From positions 558,001 to 622,000 of the forward strand of contig NZ_JACHFE010000001.1 in NCBI RefSeq assembly GCF_014201735.1: DNA of 64,000 bases, in the 5' to 3' direction. Each line of letters starts with the position of its first letter. Within the stretch, counting starts at the first letter, position 1. Below are positions 43,555 through 52,746 of this stretch, piece by piece. The translations under genes were made by a program, and so were the position numbers. The notes under the pieces were generated by a model. The model was not told the origin of the DNA and did no database searches. It saw nothing but the letters and a program-made list of their open reading frames with translations. The DNA is from Marinobacter oulmenensis. Lineage in GTDB: Bacteria; Pseudomonadota; Gammaproteobacteria; Pseudomonadales; Oleiphilaceae.

Positions 43555-44304
43555 ATGGCCGTCACTCAAGCCGCCAACACGCAGTACTCCAAGCCTGTCC
43601 TTGTGGCTGTAAACAGCAGTCTGGAAGAGGACGACGGTCTCCGGGCGATGCGTGCGCACGCCATGTTCCGTAGCTTGAGGTCGGCGGATATGGAGCGCCT
43701 GATCCAGCAATCCCGGCGTCTTCGGTTGGGGCATCACCAGTTACTGTATCGCCAGGACATGCTGGCCCATCATTTCTTTTTTGTGGTGTCCGGGCGGTTA
43801 CGTCTGTATCGCCTGGATTCGTCCGGCGTGGACCGCACACTCGACAGTATCGCGCCCGGTGACTGCTTCGCCGAGGTCATGATTTACGCGGACCCGCCCC
43901 GTTATGCCTGCTATGCCGAGGCACTGAAGGCATCGGAAGTGATGATGGTGCCGATCCGGGCTTACCGCGAACTGCTGGACCGGCATCCGGAATACGCCCG
44001 GGCTGCGCTGGGGCATTACGCCAAGCGCGCTGTGGACCGTTTCCACGAACTGGAAATCATGACGGTACAGAGCGCCCGGGACAGGCTGGTGCGCTACCTG
44101 ATTGATCTTCTGCCGGAAGACGCCAACCAGGGCGGCGAGGTCGAACTGCCACTGCCCAAATGCCTGGTGGCTTCCCGCCTGGCCATGCAGCCTGAGACAT
44201 TCTCCCGGATTCTGGCGGAGCTCAAGTCCAACAACCTGCTCAGGGTGAACCGCAGCCGTCTGTTCATTCCGGACTCCAATGCCCTGATGCAGATGGGGCA
44301 GTAA
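43555..44304 (+). CDS. dnr: Dnr-type Crp/Fnr regulator of denitrification
   Basis: A 249-residue Crp/Fnr-family regulator. Sensory barrel LLYRQDMLAHHFFFVVSGRLRLYRLDSSGVDRTLDSIAPGDCFAEV near residue 63; dimer helix; C-terminal HTH CLVASRLAMQPETFSRILAELKSNNLLRV near 205. It lacks an N-terminal Fe-S cysteine cluster, as in Dnr heme-dependent NO sensors. The start at 43555 has a GGGGG ribosome site seven bases upstream; the longer frame from 43525 does not. It sits between narK and nosR, so it is the likely NO-dependent activator of nos. The DGC gene follows after four bases. Confidence 0.87.
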   Translation: MAVTQAANTQYSKPVLVAVNSSLEEDDGLRAMRAHAMFRSLRSADMERLIQQSRRLRLGHHQLLYRQDMLAHHFFFVVSGRLRLYRLDSSGVDRTLDSIAPGDCFAEVMIYADPPRYACYAEALKASEVMMVPIRAYRELLDRHPEYARAALGHYAKRAVDRFHELEIMTVQSARDRLVRYLIDLLPEDANQGGEVELPLPKCLVASRLAMQPETFSRILAELKSNNLLRVNRSRLFIPDSNALMQMGQ

Positions 44305-44308
44305 CGCC

Positions 44309-44689
44309 ATGTCTGATGGAGACGCCATAAAACCCCGCAAGCAGCGCCCGCTGATCTATGCCTGCTCGGGTTGTTCCGATGTGGCACAACTGGCCAATAA
44401 CGCCGCCGTGCGTCTGGATCATTCCGGTGCCTTTGAGATGTCCTGCATTTCCGGTGTCGGAGGCCAGGTGCCGGCCCTGGTCAAAACGGCCCGGTCAGGG
44501 CGGGCTATCACCGTGATCGATGGTTGTCCTCTGCACTGTGCCCGGGCCTGCCTGGCAAACATCGGCGTGGTGCCGGAGCGGCATGTGCGCCTGTATGAAG
44601 TTGGCTTCCGCAAGCATTACGGCCAGAGCTACGACGAACGCGCGGTTGATGACGTGTGTCGGCTCATCCTCAGCGACTCCGGCGACTGA
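44309..44689 (+). CDS. DGC-domain putative zinc-binding protein
   Basis: A 126-residue protein with the DGC domain: YACSGCSDVAQLAN near residue 17, ITVIDGCPLHCARACLA near 67, plus further cysteines (MSCISG; CRLIL). These would form a metal site, thought to be zinc. The family has no established reaction. It starts four bases after the dnr stop, so the two are one unit; a link to NO signalling or metal supply for N2O reductase is possible but only inferred. Confidence 0.82.
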   Translation: MSDGDAIKPRKQRPLIYACSGCSDVAQLANNAAVRLDHSGAFEMSCISGVGGQVPALVKTARSGRAITVIDGCPLHCARACLANIGVVPERHVRLYEVGFRKHYGQSYDERAVDDVCRLILSDSGD

Positions 44690-44798
44690 GGAGCTCGGGC
44701 ACTGCATTGCTCCGGGTGAGTATTTAAAAAGAGGTATTTGATTTGAAATTAATCCGCATAGGCTTGGAAGGTATGAAACATCGGGCCGGGGAGGTCGT

Positions 44799-46949
44799 GT
44801 GACGCTGGTTTCAAGGATTGTACTGCTCTGTGTTCTGTTGGCTGGCCTCGCCGGCGGGGCAGTGCAGGCTGCGCCTGTTTCCGAATACCAGCCGGTAGCT
44901 GGCCGTCAGGTGATTGAAAACGCCTTCCCGGAAGCCAGCCGTCTTGAGCCTCTGGATGGGAACCGGGCCATCCAGGCCCTGTATGCCGGTGAGCAACTCA
45001 AGGGCTATGTCTACCAGAGCCTGGACTTTGTCCAGACGCCGGCCTACTCCGGTAAGCCGATCAACGCGGTGGTGGTTCTGGACCCCGAAGGCGAAATCCG
45101 GGCGGCCCGGGTTATCGAGCACCATGAGCCCATCCTTCTCGTAGGTATTCCCGAGCGCAAGCTGCACGAATTCACCGATCAGTACGTTGGCCTGAAGGCT
45201 GACCAGAAAGTCACGGTGGGTGGTACGTCCAATGAGCGCAAGATTGCTGTGGATGGTGTGTCCGGCGCCACGGTGACTGTCATGGTGGTCAATGAGGTGC
45301 TGATGCGCACCGCCCACCGGGTGGGTGTGGAAATCGGTGTGGTGGAAGGCGGCGCTTCCAATCGGCCGCCTATTGCACAGGTACAGAAAGACGGCTTCCA
45401 GCCACGTAGCTGGCAGGAGCTGACCGGCAACGGCGCGATACGCCGGCTGCGCCTGACACGGGGCCAGGTGGATGATGCTTTTAAGGGGACTCCCGCCGAA
45501 GACGTCGATCGTGCTTCACCGGAAGAGCGCGACGATACCCTGATCGACCTCTATGCCGCCTATCTGGATGTTCCCAGCATCGGGCGCAACCTGCTGGGTG
45601 AAAACCAATACCAGCGACTGACCCGCGAGCTGAAGCCCGGCGAGCACGCCATTGCCGTCATGGCCAACGGAGATTATTCCTTCAAGGGCTCCGGCTATGT
45701 CCGTGGCGGCATTTTCGATCGCATTCAGATCCGCCAGTTCGGTGACACCTTCAACTTCCGGGACCTGGACTACTATCGCCTGAGCGATGTGTATGCCGAG
45801 GGTATGCCGGACTTCAATGAAATGGCGATCTTTATCGTTCGCCAGCAGTACAACTTTGATCCGGGTACGCCCTGGACTCTGGAGCTGACCGTCAAACGCC
45901 AGACCGGTCCACTGGACAGCGAGTTCCAGGTCTTTCCTCTGGAGTACCAGTTGCCTGACCAGTATTTCACTCGACCCGAGCCGGTGCTGACCGAAGAGGA
46001 GTGGCTGGAGTCACAGCCCATGTGGGTGCAGGTCTGGTATCAGAAACAGTTCCAGATCACGGTGCTGGGCCTGGGGATCGGGGTTCTGCTGTTCATCCTG
46101 TTCTTCCAGGACTGGCTGGTGAAAAAGCCCCGGATGATGCGCTGGATACGGCATGGCTTTCTGGTTTATACCCTGGTCTTTATCGGCTGGTATGCCCTGG
46201 GGCAGTTGTCCATCGTCAATGTGCTGACCTTCGTCAACAGCCTGATCAGCGGCTTCAAGTGGGCAACTTTCCTGATTGATCCGATCATGTTCGTGCTCTG
46301 GGCCGTGGTGGCCGGCATCGTCCTGCTCTGGGGGCGGGCGGTCTACTGTGGCTGGCTGTGCCCCTTCGGTGCCCTGCAGGAACTGCTCAATGAGATCGCC
46401 CGCAAACTGAAGATTCCCCAGTACACGGTGCCGTTCGTCTGGCATGAGCGGCTCTGGGCCATCAAGTACATCATCCTGCTGGTTCTGTTCGGGGTGTCCC
46501 TGGAAGCCATGGGCACCGCGGAGCAACTGGCGGAAGTGGAGCCGTTCAAAACCGCAATCACCCTGCATTTTGCCCGCAGCTGGCCCTTTGTGGTCTACGC
46601 CGTGGCGCTGCTCGTCGTCAACCTGTTCACCCGCAAGGTCTATTGCCGCTATCTCTGCCCCCTGGGGGCCGCCCTGGCGCTGCCGACCAAACTGCGCGTG
46701 TTCGACTGGCTCAAACGGCGCAAGGAGTGCGGTAACCCCTGTCGTCTGTGTGACAAGGAATGCGAGGTGCAGGCCATTCATCCCGATGGCCACATCAATT
46801 ACATGGAGTGCCACTACTGCCTGGATTGCCAGATGACCTATTTCGATGACCACAAGTGCCCGCCGCTGATCGTTAAACGTCGGGGCCGGCGCCGTGGTCA
46901 CAACGCCCCCGGGCACCCGGAGCAGATTCCCGTGGCCCAGGTGGAGTAA
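44799..46949 (+). CDS. nosR: N2O reductase electron-donation/regulatory flavoprotein NosR
   Basis: A 716-residue polytopic membrane protein required for nos expression and NosZ activity. Signal peptide (VLLCVLLAGLAGGAVQA), periplasmic FMN domain with flavinylation motif DGVSGATVT near residue 152, then a membrane region from about 425 with CGWLCPFGALQE and CRYLCPLGAALALP metal motifs. The C-terminal ferredoxin-like cysteines are CGNPCRLCDKEC and CHYCLDCQ. GTG start with GGGGAGG upstream. A TTGAT half-site for FNR/DNR lies at 44738-44742. First gene of nosRZDFYL. Confidence 0.95.
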   Translation: MTLVSRIVLLCVLLAGLAGGAVQAAPVSEYQPVAGRQVIENAFPEASRLEPLDGNRAIQALYAGEQLKGYVYQSLDFVQTPAYSGKPINAVVVLDPEGEIRAARVIEHHEPILLVGIPERKLHEFTDQYVGLKADQKVTVGGTSNERKIAVDGVSGATVTVMVVNEVLMRTAHRVGVEIGVVEGGASNRPPIAQVQKDGFQPRSWQELTGNGAIRRLRLTRGQVDDAFKGTPAEDVDRASPEERDDTLIDLYAAYLDVPSIGRNLLGENQYQRLTRELKPGEHAIAVMANGDYSFKGSGYVRGGIFDRIQIRQFGDTFNFRDLDYYRLSDVYAEGMPDFNEMAIFIVRQQYNFDPGTPWTLELTVKRQTGPLDSEFQVFPLEYQLPDQYFTRPEPVLTEEEWLESQPMWVQVWYQKQFQITVLGLGIGVLLFILFFQDWLVKKPRMMRWIRHGFLVYTLVFIGWYALGQLSIVNVLTFVNSLISGFKWATFLIDPIMFVLWAVVAGIVLLWGRAVYCGWLCPFGALQELLNEIARKLKIPQYTVPFVWHERLWAIKYIILLVLFGVSLEAMGTAEQLAEVEPFKTAITLHFARSWPFVVYAVALLVVNLFTRKVYCRYLCPLGAALALPTKLRVFDWLKRRKECGNPCRLCDKECEVQAIHPDGHINYMECHYCLDCQMTYFDDHKCPPLIVKRRGRRRGHNAPGHPEQIPVAQVE

Positions 46950-47004
46950 GCAGCAGTACCCGAAAAAATGAAAACCGTCATAACCAGAAACGGAGATAGA
47001 GGCT

Positions 47005-48906
47005 ATGAAAAAACGAGATGAACTGACCAATGACGTGCCGGAACCGGCTGAAGGCGGCCTGAGCCGCCGCCGGTTCATGGGTGCCGCTGCCCTGGCGGGT
47101 GTGGCGGGTGCCTCCGGCCTCGGTACGGCGGTCATGTCCAGGGACGCGTTTGCCGCTGCGGCAGAGGAAGCGCGCAATAACTATGTGATTCACCCGGGCG
47201 AACTGGATGAGTATTACGGTTTCTGGAGTGGCGGCCACTCCGGTGAAGTGAGGGTGCTGGGCATTCCCTCCATGCGTGAGATCATGCGGATTCCCGTGTT
47301 CAACGTGGACTCGGCCACCGGTTGGGGTCTGACCAACGAGAGCAAGGATGTTCTGGGCCATGACAACACCCACCTGAACGGTGACTGTCACCACCCGCAC
47401 ATTTCCATGACCGACGGCCGTTACGACGGCAAATACCTGTTTATCAATGACAAGGCCAATACCCGCGTGGCGCGTATCCGCCTTGATATCATGAAGTGCG
47501 ACAAGATCACCACTATTCCCAACGTGCAGGCAATCCACGGGCTGCGGCTGCAGAAAGTACCGAAGACCAAGTATGTCTTCTGTAACGCAGAGTATGTCAT
47601 TCCGCATCCGAACGACGGCAGTGACACCAGTCTGGAAAGCAGCTTTACCATGTTCAACGCCCTCGATGCCGAGACCATGGAAGTGGCCTTCCAGGTGATC
47701 GTCGATGGCAACCTGGATAACACCGACGCCGACTACACCGGCAAATACGCCTGTTCAACCTGCTACAACTCCGAGAAGGCGCTGGATCTGGCGGGCACCA
47801 TGCGTAACGATCGCGACTGGGCGGTGGTGTTCAATATCGAACGCATCGAGCAGGCGGTCAAGAACGGCAACTACAAGACCCTGGGTGATTCCGAGGTGCC
47901 CGTGGTTGATGGTCGCCATGGCTCCGAACTGACCCGTTACATCCCGGTTCCCAAGAACCCGCATGGTCTGAATACGTCTCCGGATGGCAAGTACTTTATT
48001 GCCAACGGCAAACTGTCGCCGACCTGCACCATCATCCAGATCGACAAACTGGACGATCTGTTTGCCGGCAAGCTGGAGAACGAGCGTGATGTCGTTGTCG
48101 CTGAGCCTGAACTGGGTCTGGGGCCGCTGCACACCACCTACGATGGCCGTGGTAATGCCTACACCACGCTGTTTATCGACAGCCAGGTGTGCAAGTGGAA
48201 CATCGAGGATGCCATTCGTCATTACAACGGCGAGAAGGTGAACTACATCCGCCAGAAACTGGATGTTCATTACCAGCCGGGCCACAACCACGCTTCTTTG
48301 ACCGAGTCACGGGATGCCGATGGCAAGTGGCTGGTGGTGCTGTCCAAGTTCTCCAAGGACCGCTTCCTGCCAGCTGGTCCCCTGCATCCGGAAAACGATC
48401 AGCTGATCGATATTTCCGGGGAGGAAATGAAGCTGGTTCACGATGGCCCGACCTTTGCCGAGCCTCACGACTGCATCCTGCTGCGCCGTGATCAGATTAC
48501 CCAGACCAGGAAAGTCTGGGACCGCGAGGATCCGTTCTTTGCCTCTGCCCGTGAGCAGGCACAGAAGGATGGCGTTAACCTGACGGCCGACAACAAGGTT
48601 GTCCGTGACGGCAACAAGGTGCGGGTCTACATCACTTCCGTTGCGCCCCAGTACAACCTGACCGAGTTCAAGGTGAAGCAGGGGGATGAGGTGACGGTCT
48701 ATGTGACCAACCTGGATACCATTGAGGATGTGACTCACGGTTTCTGCATGGTCAACCACGGTGTGAGCATGGAAATCAGTCCGCAGCAGACATCCTCTGT
48801 GACCTTTGTGGCTGATAAGCCGGGAGTTCACTGGTACTACTGCAACTGGTTCTGCCATGCGCTGCACATGGAGATGCGTGGTCGCATGCTGGTTGAGAAG
48901 GCCTGA
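47005..48906 (+). CDS. nosZ: nitrous-oxide reductase, Tat-exported (clade I)
   Basis: A 633-residue periplasmic copper enzyme reducing N2O to N2. Tat signal [20 protein letters not shown]; seven-bladed propeller with CuZ histidines including [20 protein letters not shown] near residue 130 and HNHASLTES near 427. The C-terminal cupredoxin CuA site HGFCMVNHG...[12 protein letters not shown] is near 575-625. The twin-arginine signal and association with nosR mark clade I. The start follows GGAGATAGAGGCT. It is followed by a long inverted repeat before nosD. Confidence 0.97.
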   Translation: MKKRDELTNDVPEPAEGGLSRRRFMGAAALAGVAGASGLGTAVMSRDAFAAAAEEARNNYVIHPGELDEYYGFWSGGHSGEVRVLGIPSMREIMRIPVFNVDSATGWGLTNESKDVLGHDNTHLNGDCHHPHISMTDGRYDGKYLFINDKANTRVARIRLDIMKCDKITTIPNVQAIHGLRLQKVPKTKYVFCNAEYVIPHPNDGSDTSLESSFTMFNALDAETMEVAFQVIVDGNLDNTDADYTGKYACSTCYNSEKALDLAGTMRNDRDWAVVFNIERIEQAVKNGNYKTLGDSEVPVVDGRHGSELTRYIPVPKNPHGLNTSPDGKYFIANGKLSPTCTIIQIDKLDDLFAGKLENERDVVVAEPELGLGPLHTTYDGRGNAYTTLFIDSQVCKWNIEDAIRHYNGEKVNYIRQKLDVHYQPGHNHASLTESRDADGKWLVVLSKFSKDRFLPAGPLHPENDQLIDISGEEMKLVHDGPTFAEPHDCILLRRDQITQTRKVWDREDPFFASAREQAQKDGVNLTADNKVVRDGNKVRVYITSVAPQYNLTEFKVKQGDEVTVYVTNLDTIEDVTHGFCMVNHGVSMEISPQQTSSVTFVADKPGVHWYYCNWFCHALHMEMRGRMLVEKA

Positions 48907-48968
48907 TAGGCTGCCTGTGTACCGGAGCTCCTGTTTTGGGGCTCCGGTATGTCCTTGAATTGGCAGTA

Positions 48969-49086
48969 GCAAACCAAGAGGAGGACCCTTTCCAAAACAC
49001 GCTCCTTGCGGCACATCCATGTGACGCTTGAGCTCCGCCTTCCCTGGCTCCGCACAGTTTTGGAAAGGGTCCTCCTCTTGGCTTGC
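48969..49086. repeat. 118-bp element with 25-bp perfect (29/30 extended) terminal inverted repeats
   Basis: Left arm 48974-48998 (CCAAGAGGAGG...CCAAAAC) and right arm 49057-49081 are exact complements over 25 bp. With one mismatch they extend to 48969-48998 and 49057-49086. The 58-base interior has a small stem CACAT/ATGTG. No gene. It could be a REP/MITE-like dispersed element that also ends the nosZ transcript, or simply a very strong hairpin. No other copy was noticed in the window. Confidence 0.8.
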
Positions 49087-49134
49087 CCAGCTTCGGTATT
49101 GACCGAAGATAACTTTAGTTTCTGAGAGACATCG

Positions 49135-50403
49135 ATGTATTCACCTTTGCGTTATGGAGTGGCCCTGACCGTCGCTCTTTTATCGCTAACCGCGCATGCG
49201 GACTTACAGGAACAATTGGATACCCTGGAACCAGGCGCCGCTTTTGAGCTTCCCGCCGGGCAGGTGCCTTCGCTGGCCATTCGGGTGCCCGGGGTAACGG
49301 TGTCTTGTCATCCCGACACCGTGATTGACGCTGGTGGGCAGGGTAATGCGGTGCATGTTGTTGCCGAGAAAGTGACTTTGTCCGGCTGCACCGTGCGTAA
49401 CTGGGGCAACGACCTGAACGAACTGGATGCGGGGATCTTTGTGGCCCGGGAGGCGCAGGGGGTGATGATTGAGAACAATCGGTTGCAGGGGCCGGCGTTC
49501 GGGGTCTGGCTGGACGCAACGCCGGATGTCACGGTGCGCAACAACCATATCCGGGGTGACACCAGTCTGCGTTCCCAGGATCGGGGCAACGGCATTCACC
49601 TGTTCAATACCACCGGGGCGCTGATTGAAGGTAACGACATCAGCCAGACCCGTGATGCCATTTATATAGAGACGGCCAACCACAATACCCTGCGGGGCAA
49701 TGTGATGACCGATCTGCGCTACGGCATCCACTACATGTATTCCATGGATAACCTCCTGGAGAACAACATCACCCGGGGAACCCGGACCGGTTATGCGCTG
49801 ATGCAGAGCAAGCGGCTGAAGGTGATTAACAACCGGTCCGAGAGTGACGAGAACTACGGCATCCTGATGAATTTCATCACCCAGTCGGAACTGCGGGGTA
49901 ATGTGGTGACCGGGGTATCCCAGGGCCAGTCTGCCGGAGTCTCCATCGACGGTGCCGAGGGCAAGGCGGTGTTTATCTACAACTCCCTGTACAACACCTT
50001 TGAAGGCAACCTCTTCGCTCACAGCGATATCGGTATTCACCTGACTGCCGGTTCCGAGGACAACGCGGTATTCGGTAACGCTTTCGTGGATAACCAGCGG
50101 CAGGTGAAATACGTTGCCACCCGGACCCAGACCTGGGCCGATGAGCAAACCGGCAACTACTGGAGTGACTATCTGGGTTGGGACCGGGACCAGGATGGCA
50201 TTGGCGATGTGCCCTATGAGCCCAACGACAACGTGGACCGGCTGCTCTGGAAATACCCGGAAGCCAAGGTCCTGATGTTCAGCCCGGCGGTGGACACCCT
50301 GCGCTGGGTGCAGGAGACCTTTCCGGTGGTCAAGTCGGCCGGGGTGAGCGATCCGCACCCGTTGATGCGCATACCTGAACCTCTGCAATCGGAGATCCGA
50401 TGA
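49135..50403 (+). CDS. nosD: NosD periplasmic beta-helix copper-cluster maturation protein
   Basis: A 422-residue exported protein. Sec signal (ALTVALLSLTAHA), then a long parallel beta-helix built of repeats such as NNRLQGPAFGVWLD, NHNTLRGNVMTDLRYGIHYMYSMDNLLENNI and GNLFAHSDIGIHLTAGSEDN. The closing domain has GNYWSDYLGWDRDQDGIGDVPY near residue 343. NosD works with NosF/NosY to build the CuZ cluster of NosZ. Its stop overlaps the nosF start (ATGA), so D-F-Y are coupled. Confidence 0.95.
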   Translation: MYSPLRYGVALTVALLSLTAHADLQEQLDTLEPGAAFELPAGQVPSLAIRVPGVTVSCHPDTVIDAGGQGNAVHVVAEKVTLSGCTVRNWGNDLNELDAGIFVAREAQGVMIENNRLQGPAFGVWLDATPDVTVRNNHIRGDTSLRSQDRGNGIHLFNTTGALIEGNDISQTRDAIYIETANHNTLRGNVMTDLRYGIHYMYSMDNLLENNITRGTRTGYALMQSKRLKVINNRSESDENYGILMNFITQSELRGNVVTGVSQGQSAGVSIDGAEGKAVFIYNSLYNTFEGNLFAHSDIGIHLTAGSEDNAVFGNAFVDNQRQVKYVATRTQTWADEQTGNYWSDYLGWDRDQDGIGDVPYEPNDNVDRLLWKYPEAKVLMFSPAVDTLRWVQETFPVVKSAGVSDPHPLMRIPEPLQSEIR

Positions 50404-51332
50404 ACTGTTTTGAGCTGGAGACGGTCAGCCATCGTTATGACCGGGAAGATGTGTTGCGGGACATCAGCCTGCAGTTGAAGCCGGGAGAAATCCTGGGTCT
50501 GTTCGGCCATAACGGGGCCGGAAAGACCACGACCATCAAGCTGATTCTGGGGCTGATCAAACCCGGCGCTGGCCGTGTGTCTGTACTGGGGGGCGAAGCG
50601 GGCGATCCCAGGGTGAGCCAGCATATCGGTTACCTGCCCGAGAACGTTATGTTTTACCCCCAGTTGACCGGGCGGGAAATTCTCAGCCACTTCGCCCGGC
50701 TGAAAGGGGCTTCGCCCGGGCAGGTGCCGGACCTGTTGGCGCAGGTGGGCCTGGCGGATGCCATGGATGCCCGCACCCGCACATACTCCAAGGGGATGCG
50801 CCAGCGCCTGGGTTTGGCCCAGGCCCTGTTGGGCAAACCCCGGCTGCTGATGCTGGATGAGCCTACCGTCGGACTGGACCCGGTTGCCACCGCCGACCTG
50901 TATCGACTGCTACAGCAACTGAAAGACGAAGGCTCCGGCATTGTGCTTTGTTCCCACGTGTTGCCCGGGGTGGAACCCTATATTGATCGGGCAGCCATCC
51001 TGACCGATGGCAGCCTGAAAGCGGTGGGTGACCTGCCGTCATTGCGCCAGCAGGCGAATATGCCAGTGACTCTGGGGCTCTCTCCTGTGGCTGCCATTGA
51101 TTCGCTGGCGGACGCTGTCGACACGGCCGCCGATGGTCTGGGCGCGGCGTTACGCTGGGAGGGTGATCAGCTCAGCGTGGATATTGCCCCGCAGAATAAA
51201 ATGGCGTTCCTGCAGGCATTGCTGCCTTCCGGCGCGGTTGCGGATCTTGCCATCCACCAGCCAAGCCTGGAGGACATCTACGTACACTTTATCGGTGCCG
51301 GCGGTCTTGCCCACCGGGGAGGAGGCCAATGA
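50400..51332 (+). CDS. nosF: NosF ABC ATPase
   Basis: A 310-residue ATPase. Walker A GHNGAGKTTTIK near residue 37, Q-loop GYLPENVMFYPQ, signature YSKGMRQRLGLAQALLG near 127, Walker B LLMLDEPTVGLDP near 150. It powers the NosY membrane component for CuZ maturation of NosZ. It overlaps nosD at its start and nosY at its end by four bases each. Length is typical. Confidence 0.96.
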   Translation: MNCFELETVSHRYDREDVLRDISLQLKPGEILGLFGHNGAGKTTTIKLILGLIKPGAGRVSVLGGEAGDPRVSQHIGYLPENVMFYPQLTGREILSHFARLKGASPGQVPDLLAQVGLADAMDARTRTYSKGMRQRLGLAQALLGKPRLLMLDEPTVGLDPVATADLYRLLQQLKDEGSGIVLCSHVLPGVEPYIDRAAILTDGSLKAVGDLPSLRQQANMPVTLGLSPVAAIDSLADAVDTAADGLGAALRWEGDQLSVDIAPQNKMAFLQALLPSGAVADLAIHQPSLEDIYVHFIGAGGLAHRGGGQ

Positions 51333-52159
51333 ACGCTGTATGGACCATCGCCCGGAAGGAATTGAGTGACAGCCTGCGCAACCGGTGGCTGGTGTCTATT
51401 GCCCTGGTGTTCGCGACCCTGGCGCTGGGCATTGCCTGGTTTGGTGCGGCGGCCTCCGGGCAGGTTGGTTATGCCTCCACGCCGGCGACCATCGCCAGTC
51501 TGGCCAGCCTGGGTATTTTCCTGATTCCGCTGATCGCCCTGCTGCTGGCTTACGACGCCATTGTGGGGGAAGAGGAGGGCGGCACGCTTCTGCTTCTGAT
51601 GACCTATCCGCTCAGTCGCACCCAGTTGCTGCTGGGCAAGTTCCTGGGCCACGGCCTGACTCTGGCTCTGGCAACGGTGATGGGGTTTGGCGTGGCGGGT
51701 ATTGCCATCGCACTGCTGGTGGATGACGTGGCCATTGCCGGCCTGGCGACGGCCATGGCCCGGTTCATGGGGTCCACGATTCTGCTGGGGTGGGGCTTTA
51801 TCGCTCTGGCCTATCTGGTCAGTGTCCGTGTCAGCGAGAAGCCGGTAGCCGCAGGCCTGGCCCTGGCGATCTGGTTTTTCTTTGTGCTGATTTTCGATTT
51901 GATGTTGCTGGGAGGACTGGTGGCCAGCGAGGGAACACTGAACCCGGAGCTTCTGCCCTGGCTGCTGTTGCTTAATCCCACCGATATCTACCGGTTACTG
52001 AATATTGTGGCGTTTGGTGGTAGCGACTCCCTGAGTGGTGTGCTGAGTCTGGGCTCAGACCTGCCGGTCGGGCCGGCTGGCCTCTGGCTGGCTCTGCTTC
52101 TGTGGTGCGGGCTGCCATTGGCCGGCGCCCTGATGCTTTTCCGTAATCGTCGAATCTGA
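51329..52159 (+). CDS. nosY: NosY ABC-2-type membrane permease
   Basis: A 276-residue inner-membrane protein with six hydrophobic helices. Typical NosY features are WTIARKELSDSLRNRWL at the start, YDAIVGEEEGGTLLLLMTYPLSRTQLLLGKFLG near residue 78 and LLNPTDIYRL near 214. It forms the transporter for the NosDFY copper-cluster assembly system. It starts within the last codons of nosF. nosL follows seven bases later. Confidence 0.95.
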   Translation: MNAVWTIARKELSDSLRNRWLVSIALVFATLALGIAWFGAAASGQVGYASTPATIASLASLGIFLIPLIALLLAYDAIVGEEEGGTLLLLMTYPLSRTQLLLGKFLGHGLTLALATVMGFGVAGIAIALLVDDVAIAGLATAMARFMGSTILLGWGFIALAYLVSVRVSEKPVAAGLALAIWFFFVLIFDLMLLGGLVASEGTLNPELLPWLLLLNPTDIYRLLNIVAFGGSDSLSGVLSLGSDLPVGPAGLWLALLLWCGLPLAGALMLFRNRRI

Positions 52160-52166
52160 GGGGACT

Positions 52167-52721
52167 ATGACCATGGCGAGTTTTTTCATGCGGTGTTCCG
52201 GGCTCGTGCTGGCCGCTCTCTTATTGGCAGGTTGTTCGCAGGAGTCATCAGAAACTGCCGAGCGCCCGGACCCGGTTCATTTTGAGTCCGCAGACGAGTG
52301 CCATGTCTGCGGCATGGCGATCACCCGATTCCCGGGCCCCAAGGGCGAAGCGTTTCCCGAGAATGGCGGCGGCGTGCACAAGTTCTGTTCCACCCGGGAT
52401 CTGTTTGCCTGGCTGCTGCAACCGGAGAACAAAAACCGGGACCATACCGTCTACGTGCATGACATGGCCCGCTCTGACTGGCATACGCCGGATGATCGCC
52501 ATCTGGTGGATGCCCGGCAAGCCTGGTATGTGGTCGGATCGGAAATGGCCGGGGCCATGGGCCCCACCCTGGCGTCATTTGCTAACCAGGATGATGCACA
52601 GGCCTTCGCCGGAGACTTCGGTGGCGAGGTCCTGGCCTTCGCCGAGGTGACCATGGCCCATCTTAATCAGGGCATGTCCATGGGCAGCATGGAGCCCATG
52701 GAGGATATGACGCACGAGTGA
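52167..52721 (+). CDS. nosL: NosL copper-chaperone lipoprotein
   Basis: A 184-residue outer-membrane-type lipoprotein. The lipobox LLAGC ends the signal peptide near residue 23. The NosL domain carries CHVCGMAITRFPGPKGEAF near 46, in which Cys and Met bind Cu(I), then HKFCSTRDLFAWL and DARQAWYVVGSEMAGAMGP. It ends in a Met/His-rich tail (MSMGSMEPMEDMTHE). It delivers copper for NosZ assembly. Last gene of the nos operon, convergent with the TPP enzyme gene. Confidence 0.94.
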   Translation: MTMASFFMRCSGLVLAALLLAGCSQESSETAERPDPVHFESADECHVCGMAITRFPGPKGEAFPENGGGVHKFCSTRDLFAWLLQPENKNRDHTVYVHDMARSDWHTPDDRHLVDARQAWYVVGSEMAGAMGPTLASFANQDDAQAFAGDFGGEVLAFAEVTMAHLNQGMSMGSMEPMEDMTHE

Positions 52722-52746
52722 GTGCGTCGCGCCCCGTCAGGGGCGC
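52709..52746. terminator. paired hairpins at the nosL / TPP-enzyme convergence
   Basis: Two perfect 7-bp stems: GACGCAC/GTGCGTC (52709-52728) overlapping the nosL stop, and GCGCCCC/GGGGCGC (52729-52746) covering the stop of the TPP enzyme gene. A compact bidirectional terminator candidate. Confidence 0.6.

Noticed and set aside
44738..44752. FNR/DNR box ahead of nosR (TTGATTTGAAATTAA)
   Set aside because: Only the left half-site fits TTGAT-N4-ATCAA, so it is not listed as a site, though Dnr control of nos remains likely from context.
46011..47177. 388-codon minus-strand frame across the nosR/nosZ junction
   Set aside because: Low-complexity Gln/Asp/His-rich shadow of conserved nos genes, with no domain.
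48969..49086. Integron attC site
   Set aside because: The arms do not carry the GTTRRRY/RYYYAAC core sites, the pairing is perfect rather than bulged, and no cassette or integrase is nearby.
49204..50388. 394-codon minus-strand frame opposite nosD
   Set aside because: nosD shows a signal peptide and beta-helix repeats; the antisense frame is a mirror of those repeats.
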